A DNA stretch of 61,935 nt from Lentilactobacillus kisonensis DSM 19906 = JCM 15041 (GCF_001434135.1 NZ_AZEB01000018.1:1-61935); one strand, 5' to 3'. Positions 42,676 to 51,501 are shown, numbered from the stretch's first letter. Notes: generated from the sequence alone by a model not told the origin. Numbers and translations are program-made.

Positions 42676-43452
42676 TTATCTGTAAACCATCCCACCGTCA
42701 ACCAAAATCGTTTGACCAGTAATGTAGTCGGAATCCGGAGATGCTAAGAATGAAACTAAATTGGCAACGTCTGTTGGGACTTCATAACGGCCTAATGAAA
42801 TTTCTGCCGTGTATTTAGCAAAGGCATCGCCTGGTTTTAGTGATGGATCTTGTTTAACCATTTCGGCATCGATTCGGTCCCACATCTTGGTTTTGGCAAC
42901 GCCTGGGGCATATGCGTTGACGTTAATTTTGTACTTTGCTAATTCCTTAGATGCCGTTTGGGTGAATGAACGAACGACATGTTTGGTAGCGGAATAGGTA
43001 CCAAGCATTTCGTATGATTCATGACCAGCAATACTCGAAGCACTGATGATTTTACCACCGCCACCTTGTTTGATGAATTGAGCGGCTGCTGCTTGGGTGC
43101 CAAAGAGCATTCCAAAGGCATTAATTGAAAAGAGCTTTGAAAGTTCCTTTTGGTCAATATCCATCAATGGGGTGACGGCTTCAACCCCAGCATTGTTAAC
43201 AAAGACATCAAGGCGACCAAAGGTATCTACAGCGTGTTTAACTAATGCAAATTGGTCTTCACGTTTGGAAACGTCGCCAACAAAGCTGGTGACCTTAAAT
43301 CCCTTATCCTTAAATTCGGCTTCAGTTTCATTTAACAGGTCCTGATTGATGTCGTGTAGGACGATATCAAATCCGTCGTTAGTAAGTCGTTCAGCAATGC
43401 CTTTCCCCAAGCCACCGGCTGAACCAGTAATAATCGCAACTTTTTCTGTCAT
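42676..43452 (-). CDS. SDR oxidoreductase, meso-2,3-butanediol dehydrogenase / diacetyl reductase type
   Basis: A 258-residue classical [17 protein letters not shown] near residue 8, NNAGVEA near residue 88, Ser in [18 protein letters not shown] with Tyr and Lys. [21 protein letters not shown] near residue 205 (in two parts) is the substrate loop typical of acetoin/diacetyl reductases. It would recycle NADH by reducing diacetyl or acetoin. GGGAGG precedes the ATG, and element copy H begins 22 bp upstream of the start. It is a paralogue of the SDR at 14076-14846. Confidence 0.85.
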   Translation of the reverse strand: MTEKVAIITGSAGGLGKGIAERLTNDGFDIVLHDINQDLLNETEAEFKDKGFKVTSFVGDVSKREDQFALVKHAVDTFGRLDVFVNNAGVEAVTPLMDIDQKELSKLFSINAFGMLFGTQAAAAQFIKQGGGGKIISASSIAGHESYEMLGTYSATKHVVRSFTQTASKELAKYKINVNAYAPGVAKTKMWDRIDAEMVKQDPSLKPGDAFAKYTAEISLGRYEVPTDVANLVSFLASPDSDYITGQTILVDGGMVYR

Positions 43453-43473
43453 AATTGTACCTCCCCTAAAACA

Positions 43474-43592
43474 GTGAGCGGAGCAAAGCGGTTAGGAATC
43501 GGAGTGTAAGTCTTCTTCGAGAGAAATTCCCGGTTTTGGAATTTTTCTCGAAGGTGCTTACGCGCAGATTCCTGCTTTACGCAGCTGTCCTA
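43474..43592. repeat. 119-bp palindromic element, copy H
   Basis: GTGAGCGG at 43474, end CTGTCCTA at 43592. Apical CTTCGAGA/TCTCGAAG, middle GTGTAAG/CTTACGC with one wobble. It is the 5' leader of the minus-strand SDR gene. The 350 bp to its right (43593-43944) hold nothing I recognise. Confidence 0.85.
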
Positions 43593-43944
43593 AAACCAAC
43601 TAATCAACTCCTTGAAGACGCTTACATAATATAATATGGGGTGTTAGATTGCACACAATTTGACTGTAAAATGATTCATTTGTTGGAGAATAGGAGACTT
43701 AAGAACATTGGTTACTAGATGACGGGCGTAAACGATTGTGGCCTATTGAAATCATTTGAAAAGGTTTGGGTAATAATTAAAAGTGAAGCAGTTGGAAGAA
43801 AGAAGAGCTGAGACAAACGAGGCTTCTTTCATAAAGAGCTATTGGCTCATTTAAATACCGTCAATAACTTTTTTGAGCTGACACCAATGACCTAAAGTAA
43901 AACCTTGTAAAGGATTACAGACAGTTGTTCGATTTCAAACCAAC

Positions 43945-43973
43945 TTGCCACATACAACAACCATCGCTATAAT
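43945..43973 (+). promoter_or_regulatory. Promoter of the MFS exporter
   Basis: -35 TTGCCA (43945-43950), 17-bp spacer, -10 TATAAT (43968-43973); the start codon is 46 bp downstream. Confidence 0.7.
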
Positions 43974-44018
43974 GAATCTCATATGTAAAAATTCGATTTT
44001 AGTAAGGATCCTGAAATA

Positions 44019-45242
44019 ATGACAAAAACAAAACGGCCACAATGGCAAAAGAACGTATGGGCATTGTGGTTTGGTAACTTTGCAACCGGTGCAGGCGCTA
44101 GTATGTCGATGCCATTTCTACCATTATTTATAAATGAAATGGGAAATTTTCCAAAGTGGCAGTTAACGCTGTATGCTGGACTTGCGTTCTCAAGTGTTTT
44201 TCTTAGTCAGGCGATTGTGTCGCCATTATGGGGAAGTTTAGCCGATCGGACTGGTCGAAAACCAATGCTGTTGCGGGCATCAATTGGGATGACCATTAGT
44301 GCCACGTTGACTGGACTGTCGACTAACGTGTGGATGCTGATTGCGATTCGATTAATTCAAGGTACTTTTTCTGGCTATATTAACAATGCTTACGCGTTAG
44401 TTGCCAGCGAGGTGCCACGTGATCAAAGTGGGCGGACAATGGGTGCGTTAACCACTGGAAACGTGGGTGGCCAATTGATCGGCCCGATTATTGGTGGCTA
44501 CCTTTCCGGCGTGTTTGGTTACCGATTGCCATTTTATATGTTTGGGTTCATGATGCTGTTAGCATCGCTGTCGACTTGGATATTCGTGAAGGAAGATTTC
44601 AAACCCATTAAGAAGGCGGCTAAAACTGGCATCAAGGACGCGTTTGTTGGCATTAAGCATAAACGAGTAGTTGTAGCGATGATTGTGTCGTCGATGTTGA
44701 TCATGGCCGCAACGACTTCGATTAATCCAATCATCAGTTTATTTGTTAAAGAATTGATGCATAATCATGGGAATATCGCGTTTACAAGTGGGATTATCGC
44801 GGCGCTTCCCGGAATTGCAACCCTATTTTCTGCGCCGTACCTAGGCCGTTTGGGTGATCACGTGGGTCCGGAGAAAATCTTATTAGCTGGCCTCATCTTT
44901 TCTGCAGTTGTCTTTTTCCCAATGTTCTTTGTGACCACCGTCTTGATGTTGGGGATTTTACGATTCTTAATTGGCATTGCAAACGCGGCGTTACTTCCAA
45001 TTACGCAAACGGTGATGACGTTAGAAGCGCCTGCCCGTTCTGTGAGTCGAATTTTTAGTTATAATCAATCATTTCAAGCAATCGGAGCGGTTGTCGGGCC
45101 AATGTTGGCCTCAGGAGTCGCCGGGGTGTTGGATTACCGCTACGTCTTTTTAATGACAACGATATTAGTCGTTATCAATTTGCTGGTCGTGGTGATTGCG
45201 TATAAGAAAGACAAAGTTAAGATTACGTCAACTTCAGCATAA
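44019..45242 (+). CDS. MFS multidrug-type exporter (DHA1)
   Basis: A 407-residue major facilitator with twelve predicted membrane segments. SPLWGSLADRTGRKPMLL near residue 68 is motif A, and GNVGGQLIGPIIGGYLSG near residue 149 is motif C, the antiporter motif of DHA1/DHA2 drug exporters. This supports proton-driven efflux rather than uptake; the compound is unknown. The promoter is well defined upstream, and an AAGGATC ribosome site precedes the ATG. The gene is monocistronic with its own terminator at 45274. Confidence 0.83.
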   Translation: MTKTKRPQWQKNVWALWFGNFATGAGASMSMPFLPLFINEMGNFPKWQLTLYAGLAFSSVFLSQAIVSPLWGSLADRTGRKPMLLRASIGMTISATLTGLSTNVWMLIAIRLIQGTFSGYINNAYALVASEVPRDQSGRTMGALTTGNVGGQLIGPIIGGYLSGVFGYRLPFYMFGFMMLLASLSTWIFVKEDFKPIKKAAKTGIKDAFVGIKHKRVVVAMIVSSMLIMAATTSINPIISLFVKELMHNHGNIAFTSGIIAALPGIATLFSAPYLGRLGDHVGPEKILLAGLIFSAVVFFPMFFVTTVLMLGILRFLIGIANAALLPITQTVMTLEAPARSVSRIFSYNQSFQAIGAVVGPMLASGVAGVLDYRYVFLMTTILVVINLLVVVIAYKKDKVKITSTSA

Positions 45243-45273
45243 TGAGTGACGCATCAATCTGAATAAAATACGT

Positions 45274-45302
45274 AAAGGTTAGAGATTTTCTCTAGCTTTT
45301 TT
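45274..45302 (+). terminator. Terminator after the MFS exporter
   Basis: AAAGGTTAGAG / CTCTAGCTTTT hairpin with a 5-nt loop and T-run. Confidence 0.7.
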
Positions 45303-45435
45303 GTTTCTAACTCATTACAGCTATAAAACGTTACCATTAATTTCAAGCGTTTATTTTCCATGGTCTTCAAGATGGTGTTAACATTTAAATAACGTCAATA
45401 TTTCTGGACGTGAAATTATGTGGGGAGTTGGACTT

Positions 45436-46716
45436 ATGAATTCTAGATTAAAAAAATCACTATATTTGGGATTAGCAGCAGTTTCAGTATTAGCTGCATC
45501 AAGTTTTACAACAACAAACGCCAGTGCGAAAAGTTACGCTAAGGCGACTTCTAATCAAACATTATCGGGTGCACCAGAGACCCGTAACGTTACGACTAAC
45601 GGATCTAATGCGCTATATACCAAAGCAGGTACTTTACGCGGAGCAAGGTTAGTTGCTTCTAAGTACACGCTACAAAGTTATGGTAACGCCAAGAGTTCAA
45701 CAAAGTACTTTAGGGCTTACCGAGTTGCAACTACTAATAAGGGATCCGTTTACTACAAAGTGGTTTCTTTCAATGGTAATTATCGTGGTTGGATCTATGG
45801 TGGTAAGTCGACAAATTCGTTTGCTGGCGGGGTTACAGCTGCTAACACAATGGCTAATGCGAATATGCCAACCGTTACGACCGGTTATACATTGAAGGAT
45901 CCTAGTAAGAATACGCTTTGGGTAAATCCAAAGTGGTCACAGTATAAAGCAAAGCAAACTGATATGAGCGGCTACAAGGCTGGTGACACGTTCACAGTTA
46001 GCGCAGCGGCAACTAAGACCCGTGAAGGTTATTTATATTATCAAGTAACTGATGATAATAATTCAGCGATTACCGGTTGGGTATATGCTGCTGGACTAAA
46101 TGCCCCAACTAATAATACGGTTGCCACTTCTAATAACAGCTTAAAGATTAATTATGTCAATGCTTCTGGTCAATCAGTTGGTAGTTACCAATGGATTATT
46201 CAACCAACTGATTTGAAGACTGGCGCTAAGCTCACCTATGGTGCTAAGTTAGGCGATATTTTGAATACAACTGATTCATTGACTTCAGTTGTATCGAAAA
46301 ATGTGCCTGCTGGCTACACGGTAAGCAAGACCCAACCAAATACCACGATAGGTAACTTGACGGTTGGAAGTAACAATTACGCGGTTTATGTTGATGCTGC
46401 GAGTGCTCAGTACACATCGCAATTAGCATTCTACACAACTAATGTGAACGGCGCGACAATCAATGCCGGTCAACTGGTTGGCAATACCTACCCAACGTTG
46501 TCAGATTCAGAAAAAGCGCTGTTTAGTAGCAACAGTCAGGGCTTTATTCCAGCTGGAACGTTTGATAATGCCTTGTTTACAACTGGTAAGTTAGCTTCAT
46601 TGACACCGGTTAATGGTGGTGCAAAGTATGCGTTTAATCGGGACGCTACCGTTCAGGCAAATGCGCAAGCGAAATATGGCGACACAATTAAATTGATGTA
46701 TACTCAAGCTCATTAG
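45436..46716 (+). CDS. S-layer-like secreted surface protein
   Basis: A 426-residue exported protein. Signal peptide with hydrophobic core SLYLGLAAVSVLAASS and cleavage after NASA near residue 32. Residues 45-220 hold two repeats of the type YTKAGTLRGARLVASK...FRAYRVATTNKGSVYYKVVSFNGNYRGWIYGG (described by its key aromatic and Gly residues), as in cell-wall-binding N-terminal regions of brevis-group S-layer proteins. The C-terminal half is Thr/Asn-rich without Cys. Few charged residues late in the chain. GGGGAG sets the ATG at 45436; the frame opens six codons earlier. Whether it forms a crystalline layer is unknown. Confidence 0.72.
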   Translation: MNSRLKKSLYLGLAAVSVLAASSFTTTNASAKSYAKATSNQTLSGAPETRNVTTNGSNALYTKAGTLRGARLVASKYTLQSYGNAKSSTKYFRAYRVATTNKGSVYYKVVSFNGNYRGWIYGGKSTNSFAGGVTAANTMANANMPTVTTGYTLKDPSKNTLWVNPKWSQYKAKQTDMSGYKAGDTFTVSAAATKTREGYLYYQVTDDNNSAITGWVYAAGLNAPTNNTVATSNNSLKINYVNASGQSVGSYQWIIQPTDLKTGAKLTYGAKLGDILNTTDSLTSVVSKNVPAGYTVSKTQPNTTIGNLTVGSNNYAVYVDAASAQYTSQLAFYTTNVNGATINAGQLVGNTYPTLSDSEKALFSSNSQGFIPAGTFDNALFTTGKLASLTPVNGGAKYAFNRDATVQANAQAKYGDTIKLMYTQAH

Positions 46717-46736
46717 TTAGTATGAGCTTTATGATT

Positions 46737-46776
46737 GAGAGCGGGACAACGGAATTAATTGTCTCACTCTTTTTTT
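46737..46776 (+). terminator. Terminator after the S-layer-like gene
   Basis: GAGAGCGGGACAA / TTGTCTCACTCT with T-run, 21 bp past the stop. Confidence 0.8.
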
Positions 46777-47033
46777 GTTCCGCGTAGGACATTGTGAAAA
46801 TGTAGGCTAAAAAACTGACAAGTTGATTACGCACATGATAATATGAGTATAGGAACAATTACTGTTTGCAAATAGTTAATTTTCCTAATGGTTGTTTATC
46901 ATGGCAGCGGATTAAACGGGGGACGCCTATTAGACGTGGCTGAATGATTGAGAAACGTTTCTGACAAACGAGAATTATTAATAACTTCAGCTAAGATAAA
47001 ACGCTTTGACCCATGTTAACTATTTTCCGAGAT

Positions 47034-47066
47034 AGGCCCTGAAATGACGATTTCTGGGCCTTTTTT
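47034..47066 (+). terminator. Orphan terminator in a 450-bp gap
   Basis: AGGCCCtGAAAT / ATTTCtGGGCC followed by TTTTTT. No gene precedes it: 46780-47033 contains no ORF that I can support, only a palindrome AGAAACGTTTCT around 46950. It may end an undetected small RNA or act as an attenuator for the downstream aldo/keto reductase. Confidence 0.65.
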
Positions 47067-47226
47067 GGTTGATAAGTAAAATAGCTGACACGTGTGTCAA
47101 ACGGGGCGTTTCACACGCTGATTCGATGGGATCACCCATATCTTGATGCCATATCCTCGCCTTTTATCCAGAAAAGCGCCATAATAAATGTATTAACTAT
47201 AATTAAATTGAAAAGGGGAGACAACC

Positions 47227-48051
47227 ATGTCGATCTTAACTGATACCTATGAGCTTAATAATGGCGTCTTAATTCCCAAAGTTGGGTTTGGAACTTGGCA
47301 GATACCCGGCGGCCAGCAAACCTATGACGCTGTTAGTATGGCATTAAAAGCTGGTTATCGGCACATTGATACTGCCAAAGTTTACCGGAACGAAAAAAGT
47401 GTTGGCGAAGCGATTCTTGACTCAGATGTTGACCGAGAGAACGTCTTCGTGACGTCAAAATTACCAGCAGCGACCAAAACCTATGATGGCGTCATCGCAG
47501 ACTTTCAATCAACGATGAAGGCATTGAACCTATCATACCTTGACTTGTACCTCATTCACGCACCATGGCCATGGAATGAGCGAGGTGCCAACTACGATGA
47601 GGGCAACATCGAGGTCTGGAAGGCAATGCAAGATATTTATGCCAGCGGTGATGTGAAAGCAATTGGGGTTTCTAATTTTAATGGTCACGATTTGCAGAAC
47701 ATTTTACAAATGGCTGACGTTAAGCCAATGGTTGACCAGATCCGATACTTTGTTGGTTATACAGAACCGCAAATCACTCAGTTTGCTCAGGAAAATGGGA
47801 TGCTAGTTGAAGCCTATTCGCCGCTTGCAACCGGGGGTATTTTAGAAAATGCGGATATTAAACGGATTGCTAAGAAGTACGACGTCAGTGTTGCCCAGTT
47901 AGCAATTAAATTTGTCCTTCAAAATGGTGTGTTGCCGCTGCCAAAGGCTACCCATCAAGATCATATTGAAGCCAACACCGAGTTGGACTTTGAAATTAGT
48001 TCAGACGATATGAAATCGTTGAACGCACTATCCGGAACGGATATGGCATAA
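47227..48051 (+). CDS. Aldo/keto reductase
   Basis: A 274-residue NADPH-dependent AKR. The catalytic tetrad is visible as Asp in GYRHIDTAKVY (near residue 48), the Tyr in that same segment, Lys in VTSKLP (near 79) and His in YLIHAPWP (near 113). VSNFNGHDL and LPLPKATHQDHIEAN are the usual family signatures. It reduces small aldehydes or ketones such as methylglyoxal or 2,5-diketogluconate-like substrates; the exact one is unknown. AAGGGGAG precedes the ATG. It is followed 39 bp later by an NAD(P)-binding protein gene, probably the same operon. Confidence 0.88.
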   Translation: MSILTDTYELNNGVLIPKVGFGTWQIPGGQQTYDAVSMALKAGYRHIDTAKVYRNEKSVGEAILDSDVDRENVFVTSKLPAATKTYDGVIADFQSTMKALNLSYLDLYLIHAPWPWNERGANYDEGNIEVWKAMQDIYASGDVKAIGVSNFNGHDLQNILQMADVKPMVDQIRYFVGYTEPQITQFAQENGMLVEAYSPLATGGILENADIKRIAKKYDVSVAQLAIKFVLQNGVLPLPKATHQDHIEANTELDFEISSDDMKSLNALSGTDMA

Positions 48052-48090
48052 GAATTTACAATAATAATTTAAGGGAGATTTATTTAAGAT

Positions 48091-48732
48091 ATGAGTAATG
48101 TGTTGATTTTAGGTGCTAATGGTAATATTGCTAAGTTAGTTGAAAAGCAGATTTTGACTGAAACTGATCATCATTTGACGTTGTTTTTGCGTAATGCTAA
48201 GCGACTCTCAATAAGTGATCCTAGTCGGGAAACGGTGATTGAAGGAGACGCGACTGATGTTCGCTCAATCGTTGCCGCCCTTGATGGGATTGATATTGTG
48301 TATGCTAATTTGGCCGGTAAAAACATTGAAGATGAAGCCAAAGCTACTTTGGCTGCTATGGATCAGGTTGGAATCGATCGCCTCATTTGGATCTCGACGC
48401 TGGGGATTTACGATGAAGTGCCAGGCAATTTCGGTAAGTGGAATCATCAACAGTTAGACGGTGGGTATTTGGAAACGTACGCCGCTGCTGCTAAGGTGAT
48501 TGAAAATTCTGGTCTGAAGTATACGATTATTCGCCCCGCCTGGTTATCGAATGATGATATTGTAAGTTATGAAACGACACAAAGGGATGATCCTTTTAAG
48601 GGGACTAAAGTTTCTCGGAAGAGCATCGCGGACTTTGTGGTTCGTTTGATTAATGATCCAAGTGCGCAGGTTCGTCATTCCGTTGGTGTGAACCAGCCAA
48701 ATACTGATGGTGATAAGCCGTCGTTTATGTAG
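48091..48732 (+). CDS. NAD(P)-binding atypical SDR (NmrA/YwnB-like)
   Basis: A 213-residue Rossmann protein. VLILGANGNIAKLV at residues 4-17 is the dinucleotide-binding loop. Ser/Tyr catalytic residues of classical SDRs are not in standard positions; WISTLGIYDEVPG near residue 100 and YTIIRPAWLSND near residue 148 are typical of the short atypical SDR/NAD(P)H-binding proteins of lactobacilli. It may act as a quinone reductase or redox sensor; not determinable. Close spacing to the AKR gene suggests co-transcription. A terminator follows. Confidence 0.8.
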   Translation: MSNVLILGANGNIAKLVEKQILTETDHHLTLFLRNAKRLSISDPSRETVIEGDATDVRSIVAALDGIDIVYANLAGKNIEDEAKATLAAMDQVGIDRLIWISTLGIYDEVPGNFGKWNHQQLDGGYLETYAAAAKVIENSGLKYTIIRPAWLSNDDIVSYETTQRDDPFKGTKVSRKSIADFVVRLINDPSAQVRHSVGVNQPNTDGDKPSFM

Positions 48733-48746
48733 AATACTTTAATGGT

Positions 48747-48790
48747 GCTTCTTGGTAGCTAACTTTTAGCTGCTGGGAGGCTCTTTTTTT
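48747..48790 (+). terminator. Terminator of the AKR operon
   Basis: GCTTCTTGGTAGCT / AGCTGCTGGGAGGC stem with loop AACTTTT and a T-run of eight. Confidence 0.75.
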
Positions 48791-48880
48791 ATGGCTTGAT
48801 TTCGCCCCGTAAATTTGGGTTTCCATTAAGAAGGTTGCGGTTTTCTTAAGCTGAACACTTTTTTAGTAGCAAGTTTGCGA

Positions 48881-48938
48881 ATTTAAGCTTCGATTAAGCT
48901 CATCCAATTAATCTAGGGACAATCAAATATGAAAGAAG
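48881..48938 (+). promoter_or_regulatory. Peptide-cluster promoter cassette, copy 1
   Basis: TTTAAGCTTCGATTAAGC (48882 onward) contains two TTAAG half sites 11 bp apart, the spacing of OmpR-type response-regulator boxes. GACAATCAAATATGAAAG lies 36 bp after the start of the box. The same arrangement recurs at 49435-49492. Confidence 0.55.
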
Positions 48939-48985
48939 GGATGACCACAGGATACCTAAATTAAGATTAAAGGGGAGAGACAGAT

Positions 48986-49396
48986 ACGGGAAGACTAAGA
49001 AAAATACTATACGCAGTTAGCGTAGGTGCAGTGATGATTGGCACAATCTCTGGTTCTGTTATTTCAGCCAACGCAGCGGTCACGTCAACGCAACCTCAAC
49101 AACTCAAACAACCTAAACCAGATATCGAAACGGAAACCCGCGAACTTGATAACGCAGCGAGTCCCAAAAATAATTTTCATAATGATCAAAACGATTCATT
49201 GACGACCATCAATAAGCCGCCCGCTCTGACGGCGCCATCGGAAACTTCAGCAGAAACCTTAACCAATAACAGCGGTTTTGAGCATCGACCAGAAAGGGTG
49301 ACAAATTCAACTCATAAGACGACTGACTCAGGATTGACGGACAGTGTGATTGTTAATAGTCACTATACGGGAATAAGTTACACCCAATCAGAATAA
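48986..49396 (+). CDS. Small secreted protein with apparent ACG start
   Basis: A 136-codon frame. Residues 2-32 look like a complete Sec signal peptide (GRLRKILYAVSVGAVMIG, cleavage near SANA), and the mature part is polar, Thr/Asn/Pro-rich, without Cys. An ideal AGGGGAG ribosome site lies 8 nt before ACG at 48986, exactly where ATG would be expected. The next usable start is GTG/ATG at 49031-49034, which would cut the signal peptide in half. So either ACG is used weakly or the start codon has mutated. I recognise no family. Confidence 0.45.
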   Translation, partial: TGRLRKILYAVSVGAVMIGTISGSVISANAAVTSTQPQQLKQPKPDIETETRELDNAASPKNNFHNDQNDSLTTINKPPALTAPSETSAETLTNNSGFEHRPERVTNSTHKTTDSGLTDSVIVNSHYTGISYTQSE

Positions 49397-49434
49397 AAAG
49401 GGGATGATAACAAAATAACTGATTCTTTTTACAG

Positions 49435-49492
49435 ATTTAAGCTTCAGTTAAGTTCAGTAGGATATTCTATAGACAATCAAATATGAAAGGAG
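49435..49492 (+). promoter_or_regulatory. Peptide-cluster promoter cassette, copy 2
   Basis: TTTAAGCTTCAGTTAAGTTC followed by TATTCT and GACAATCAAATATGAAAGG at the same spacing as in copy 1. Downstream come several strong ribosome-site-like motifs (AAAGGAGGTGATAAC at 49486, GAAAGGAAGGATG at 49554, GAAAGAAGGGATG at 49719) leading only to very short frames, the longest about 43 codons from ATG 49483. This 49397-49860 stretch looks like a decayed or cryptic peptide locus. Confidence 0.5.
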
Positions 49493-49860
49493 GTGATAAC
49501 AAAGCACAACCCCAACATGAATTTACCTTAGCTTCTCCAATCATAACAAAATGCGAAAGGAAGGATGCACACGGTGCCTATGAAAATAAACCAAGAATTA
49601 CAGTTTCGACGTAATCGACGAATGACTTCCAATCAGAGGATTGTTGGTTGGAGATGCTTTTAAAACTAAGAACTGAGTTAATCCAGCCGGAGAACTGAAA
49701 CTCATCAATCTAAATTTGAAAGAAGGGATGCCAGTGAATCAATAAGCCGATGTGCAAACGATAAAACAATTCACCCCTCAAATAATTAATAGTAACCCTC
49801 TTGAGAAACCCCAACGATTTCTTAACTTCATGAATTACCCCTCAATATGAAAAATTCCTC

Positions 49861-49891
49861 AAAGCCTCTGCGTGTTAGCGGGGGCTTTTTT
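49861..49891 (+). terminator. Terminator of the peptide cluster
   Basis: AAAGCCtCTGC / GCGGGGGCTTT around GTGTTA, then TTT. Confidence 0.7.
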
Positions 49892-49894
49892 GTG

Positions 49895-50114
49895 GGGATC
49901 GAAGGGTATGCAAAATATTGTAATACTTGTTTGATGTTTGTTTTAATAGCACCGTCAAGTTTGAACTGTTTTATTTGGGAAAGTCTGGTATCCTTAAACT
50001 AGTTGTTGGAATGATACATATTTTAGCTCGTCTTTATTTGTATGTATTTTTGAAGTTAATGAAAAACAGTTGTTTTGAAATTTCGGAATGTTGGTTTGGC
50101 GGGATTTGTTTGGT
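49895..50114 (+). other. Presumed CRISPR leader
   Basis: AT-rich 220 bp directly upstream of the first, intact repeat. The degenerate repeat is at the far end, so this side is the leader by the usual rule. A 70-codon open frame here is not considered a gene. Confidence 0.55.
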
Positions 50115-50510
50115 GTGTTCCCCATGCGTATGGGGGTGATCCTGGGACAGAGGGATCAGGGTACGCAGTGGAAATGTGTTCCCCATGCGTATGGGGGTGA
50201 TCCTTTACTCATCCAGTCTCATGGGGAAGTGCAAGAGTGTTCCCCATGCGTATGGGGGTGATCCTGCTCCCACCCAATACTCGATGGAGCTAGGCATGTG
50301 TTCCCCATGCGTATGGGGGTGATCCCTCCGACCAGCAATATCGGTGGCGGTTCCGATGGTGTTCCCCATGCGTATGGGGGTGATCCTCGCTACGGCTTTA
50401 GATATTGATATCAAGAGTTGTGTTCCCCATGCGTATGGGGGGGTGATCCTTTGCGTTTCAATCTACTGCTTCATATCGTCGAGTGTTGCCCATACTTATG
50501 GAGGTGATCC
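50115..50510 (+). CRISPR. Type I-E CRISPR array, seven repeats, six spacers
   Basis: 28-bp repeats beginning GTGTTCCCCATGCG and ending TATGGGGGTGATCC at 50115, 50176, 50237, 50298, 50359, 50420 and 50483, with 33-bp spacers (32 if the following base is counted in the repeat). Repeat 6 has two extra G (30 bp). Repeat 7 is degenerate (GTGTTGCCCATACTTATGG), marking the old end. The repeat type with CCCCAT/ATGGGG stem belongs to type I-E. No cas gene is in the window, so this is either an orphan array or served in trans. Confidence 0.97.
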
Positions 50511-50666
50511 CGTAAAATGATCTTGATGATTAGCGAACGCTCTTTTTAACAAAATATCAAAATATCAAAATATTTAAAGTCAGCGTCCCTTAGAAGATCC
50601 TCAACTCTTTCTTTAATTATTCATGCAAATCATTCGCTTAAAGCCAACGAGGCTTTTTATTTTGTA

Positions 50667-50912
50667 TTACTTGAACTTACTTTTAATTTGTTGCCAACAA
50701 GTTGGGTAGTAAAACATTGCCGGTATTTGGTTAATTATTGCTAATATCGCTAAAAAAACAAGTCCCAGCATGATAATCATGTTACCTAATATCATGTCAA
50801 TAAAATTATGGAAAGCAAACATAAGCAGTAATAGGGCAATATATATCCACCAACTGGTAAAAAATTTGTAGCTTATGCCAATGACAAAAATTGCAATTAC
50901 TAACAATGCCAT
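50667..50912 (-). CDS. Small membrane protein of unknown function
   Basis: An 81-residue very hydrophobic protein with two to three predicted membrane helices (LLVIAIFVIGISY, WWIYIALLLLMFAF, IIMLGLVFLAILAII) and a basic C-terminus (QQIKSKFK). GGGGAAG precedes the ATG. It lies between the CRISPR array and a relic of further repeats, next to another unknown gene on the same strand. No family recognised; could be an immunity-type or holin-like protein, but nothing decides this. Confidence 0.5.
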   Translation of the reverse strand: MALLVIAIFVIGISYKFFTSWWIYIALLLLMFAFHNFIDMILGNMIIMLGLVFLAILAIINQIPAMFYYPTCWQQIKSKFK

Positions 50913-51006
50913 GAAATCAGCTTCCCCATAGTCAAGTTATAATCTTAACTTGATTATAGTATAAATTCGGAAGTGTGACGCTTTAATTGTAGCTAATTGT
51001 TCTTCA

Positions 51007-51501
51007 TTAATTTAAGCGTTGATATTCCCAGGCCTTATTTTTTAACGAGTACGTATAGTCAGTTTCTTTATCTGTATTTAGATCTGTGTAGTATGTCCAA
51101 AGCTCCTTAGTATTAATGGTTTGTCTACTTTTTAACAGGATATTTGTTGTGCCATCTGGTTTACAGAAAAATGATACAACGCCAAGGCTAGAAGTGTTGT
51201 ATGAGTCAAAATCAGAAGGGTCTGCGTAATAAGTATGACCAATTGTATTGACAATTAGAGGACTAAATCCCAAAAGCTCGCTTATTTTGTTATCTGTATC
51301 AACCCTGGTTAATATTAACGGAATTCCTGAATTTGTAATTTGAACTGAACGAACCGCAAGACCATACTGAAAATCCAGCGTATCAGACTTTAAAGCAGCG
51401 GGATTAGATTCGTCTATCGCGTCGTCTGTAAATATAGTAGATTCTACACAATCCTTTAGTGAACTTGAGGCAATATTGTAAGTAAGCTTAGTGTTTTCCA
51501 T
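51007..51501 (-). CDS. Hypothetical protein whose start lies in a relic CRISPR repeat
   Basis: A 164-residue acidic soluble protein without signal peptide (MENTKLTYNIASSSLKDCV start; later PLIVNTIGHTYYADPSDFDSY and KELWTYYTDLNTD). I do not recognise the family. The ATG at 51499-51501 falls within the degenerate repeat at 51491-51518, and no ribosome site is visible before it, only repeat sequence. This suggests the gene arrived at, or was fused to, the repeat. Same strand and 94 bp upstream of the small membrane protein gene; the two may be a unit. Confidence 0.5.
   Translation of the reverse strand: MENTKLTYNIASSSLKDCVESTIFTDDAIDESNPAALKSDTLDFQYGLAVRSVQITNSGIPLILTRVDTDNKISELLGFSPLIVNTIGHTYYADPSDFDSYNTSSLGVVSFFCKPDGTTNILLKSRQTINTKELWTYYTDLNTDKETDYTYSLKNKAWEYQRLN

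Noticed and set aside
49927-50139. A 70-residue frame running into the first CRISPR repeat
   Set aside because: It lies in the AT-rich leader, has no convincing ribosome site and ends in repeat sequence.
50205-50414. A 69-residue minus-strand reading frame with repeated HTHGEHM / PYAWGT-like segments
   Set aside because: It is the translation of CRISPR repeats and spacers, not a gene.
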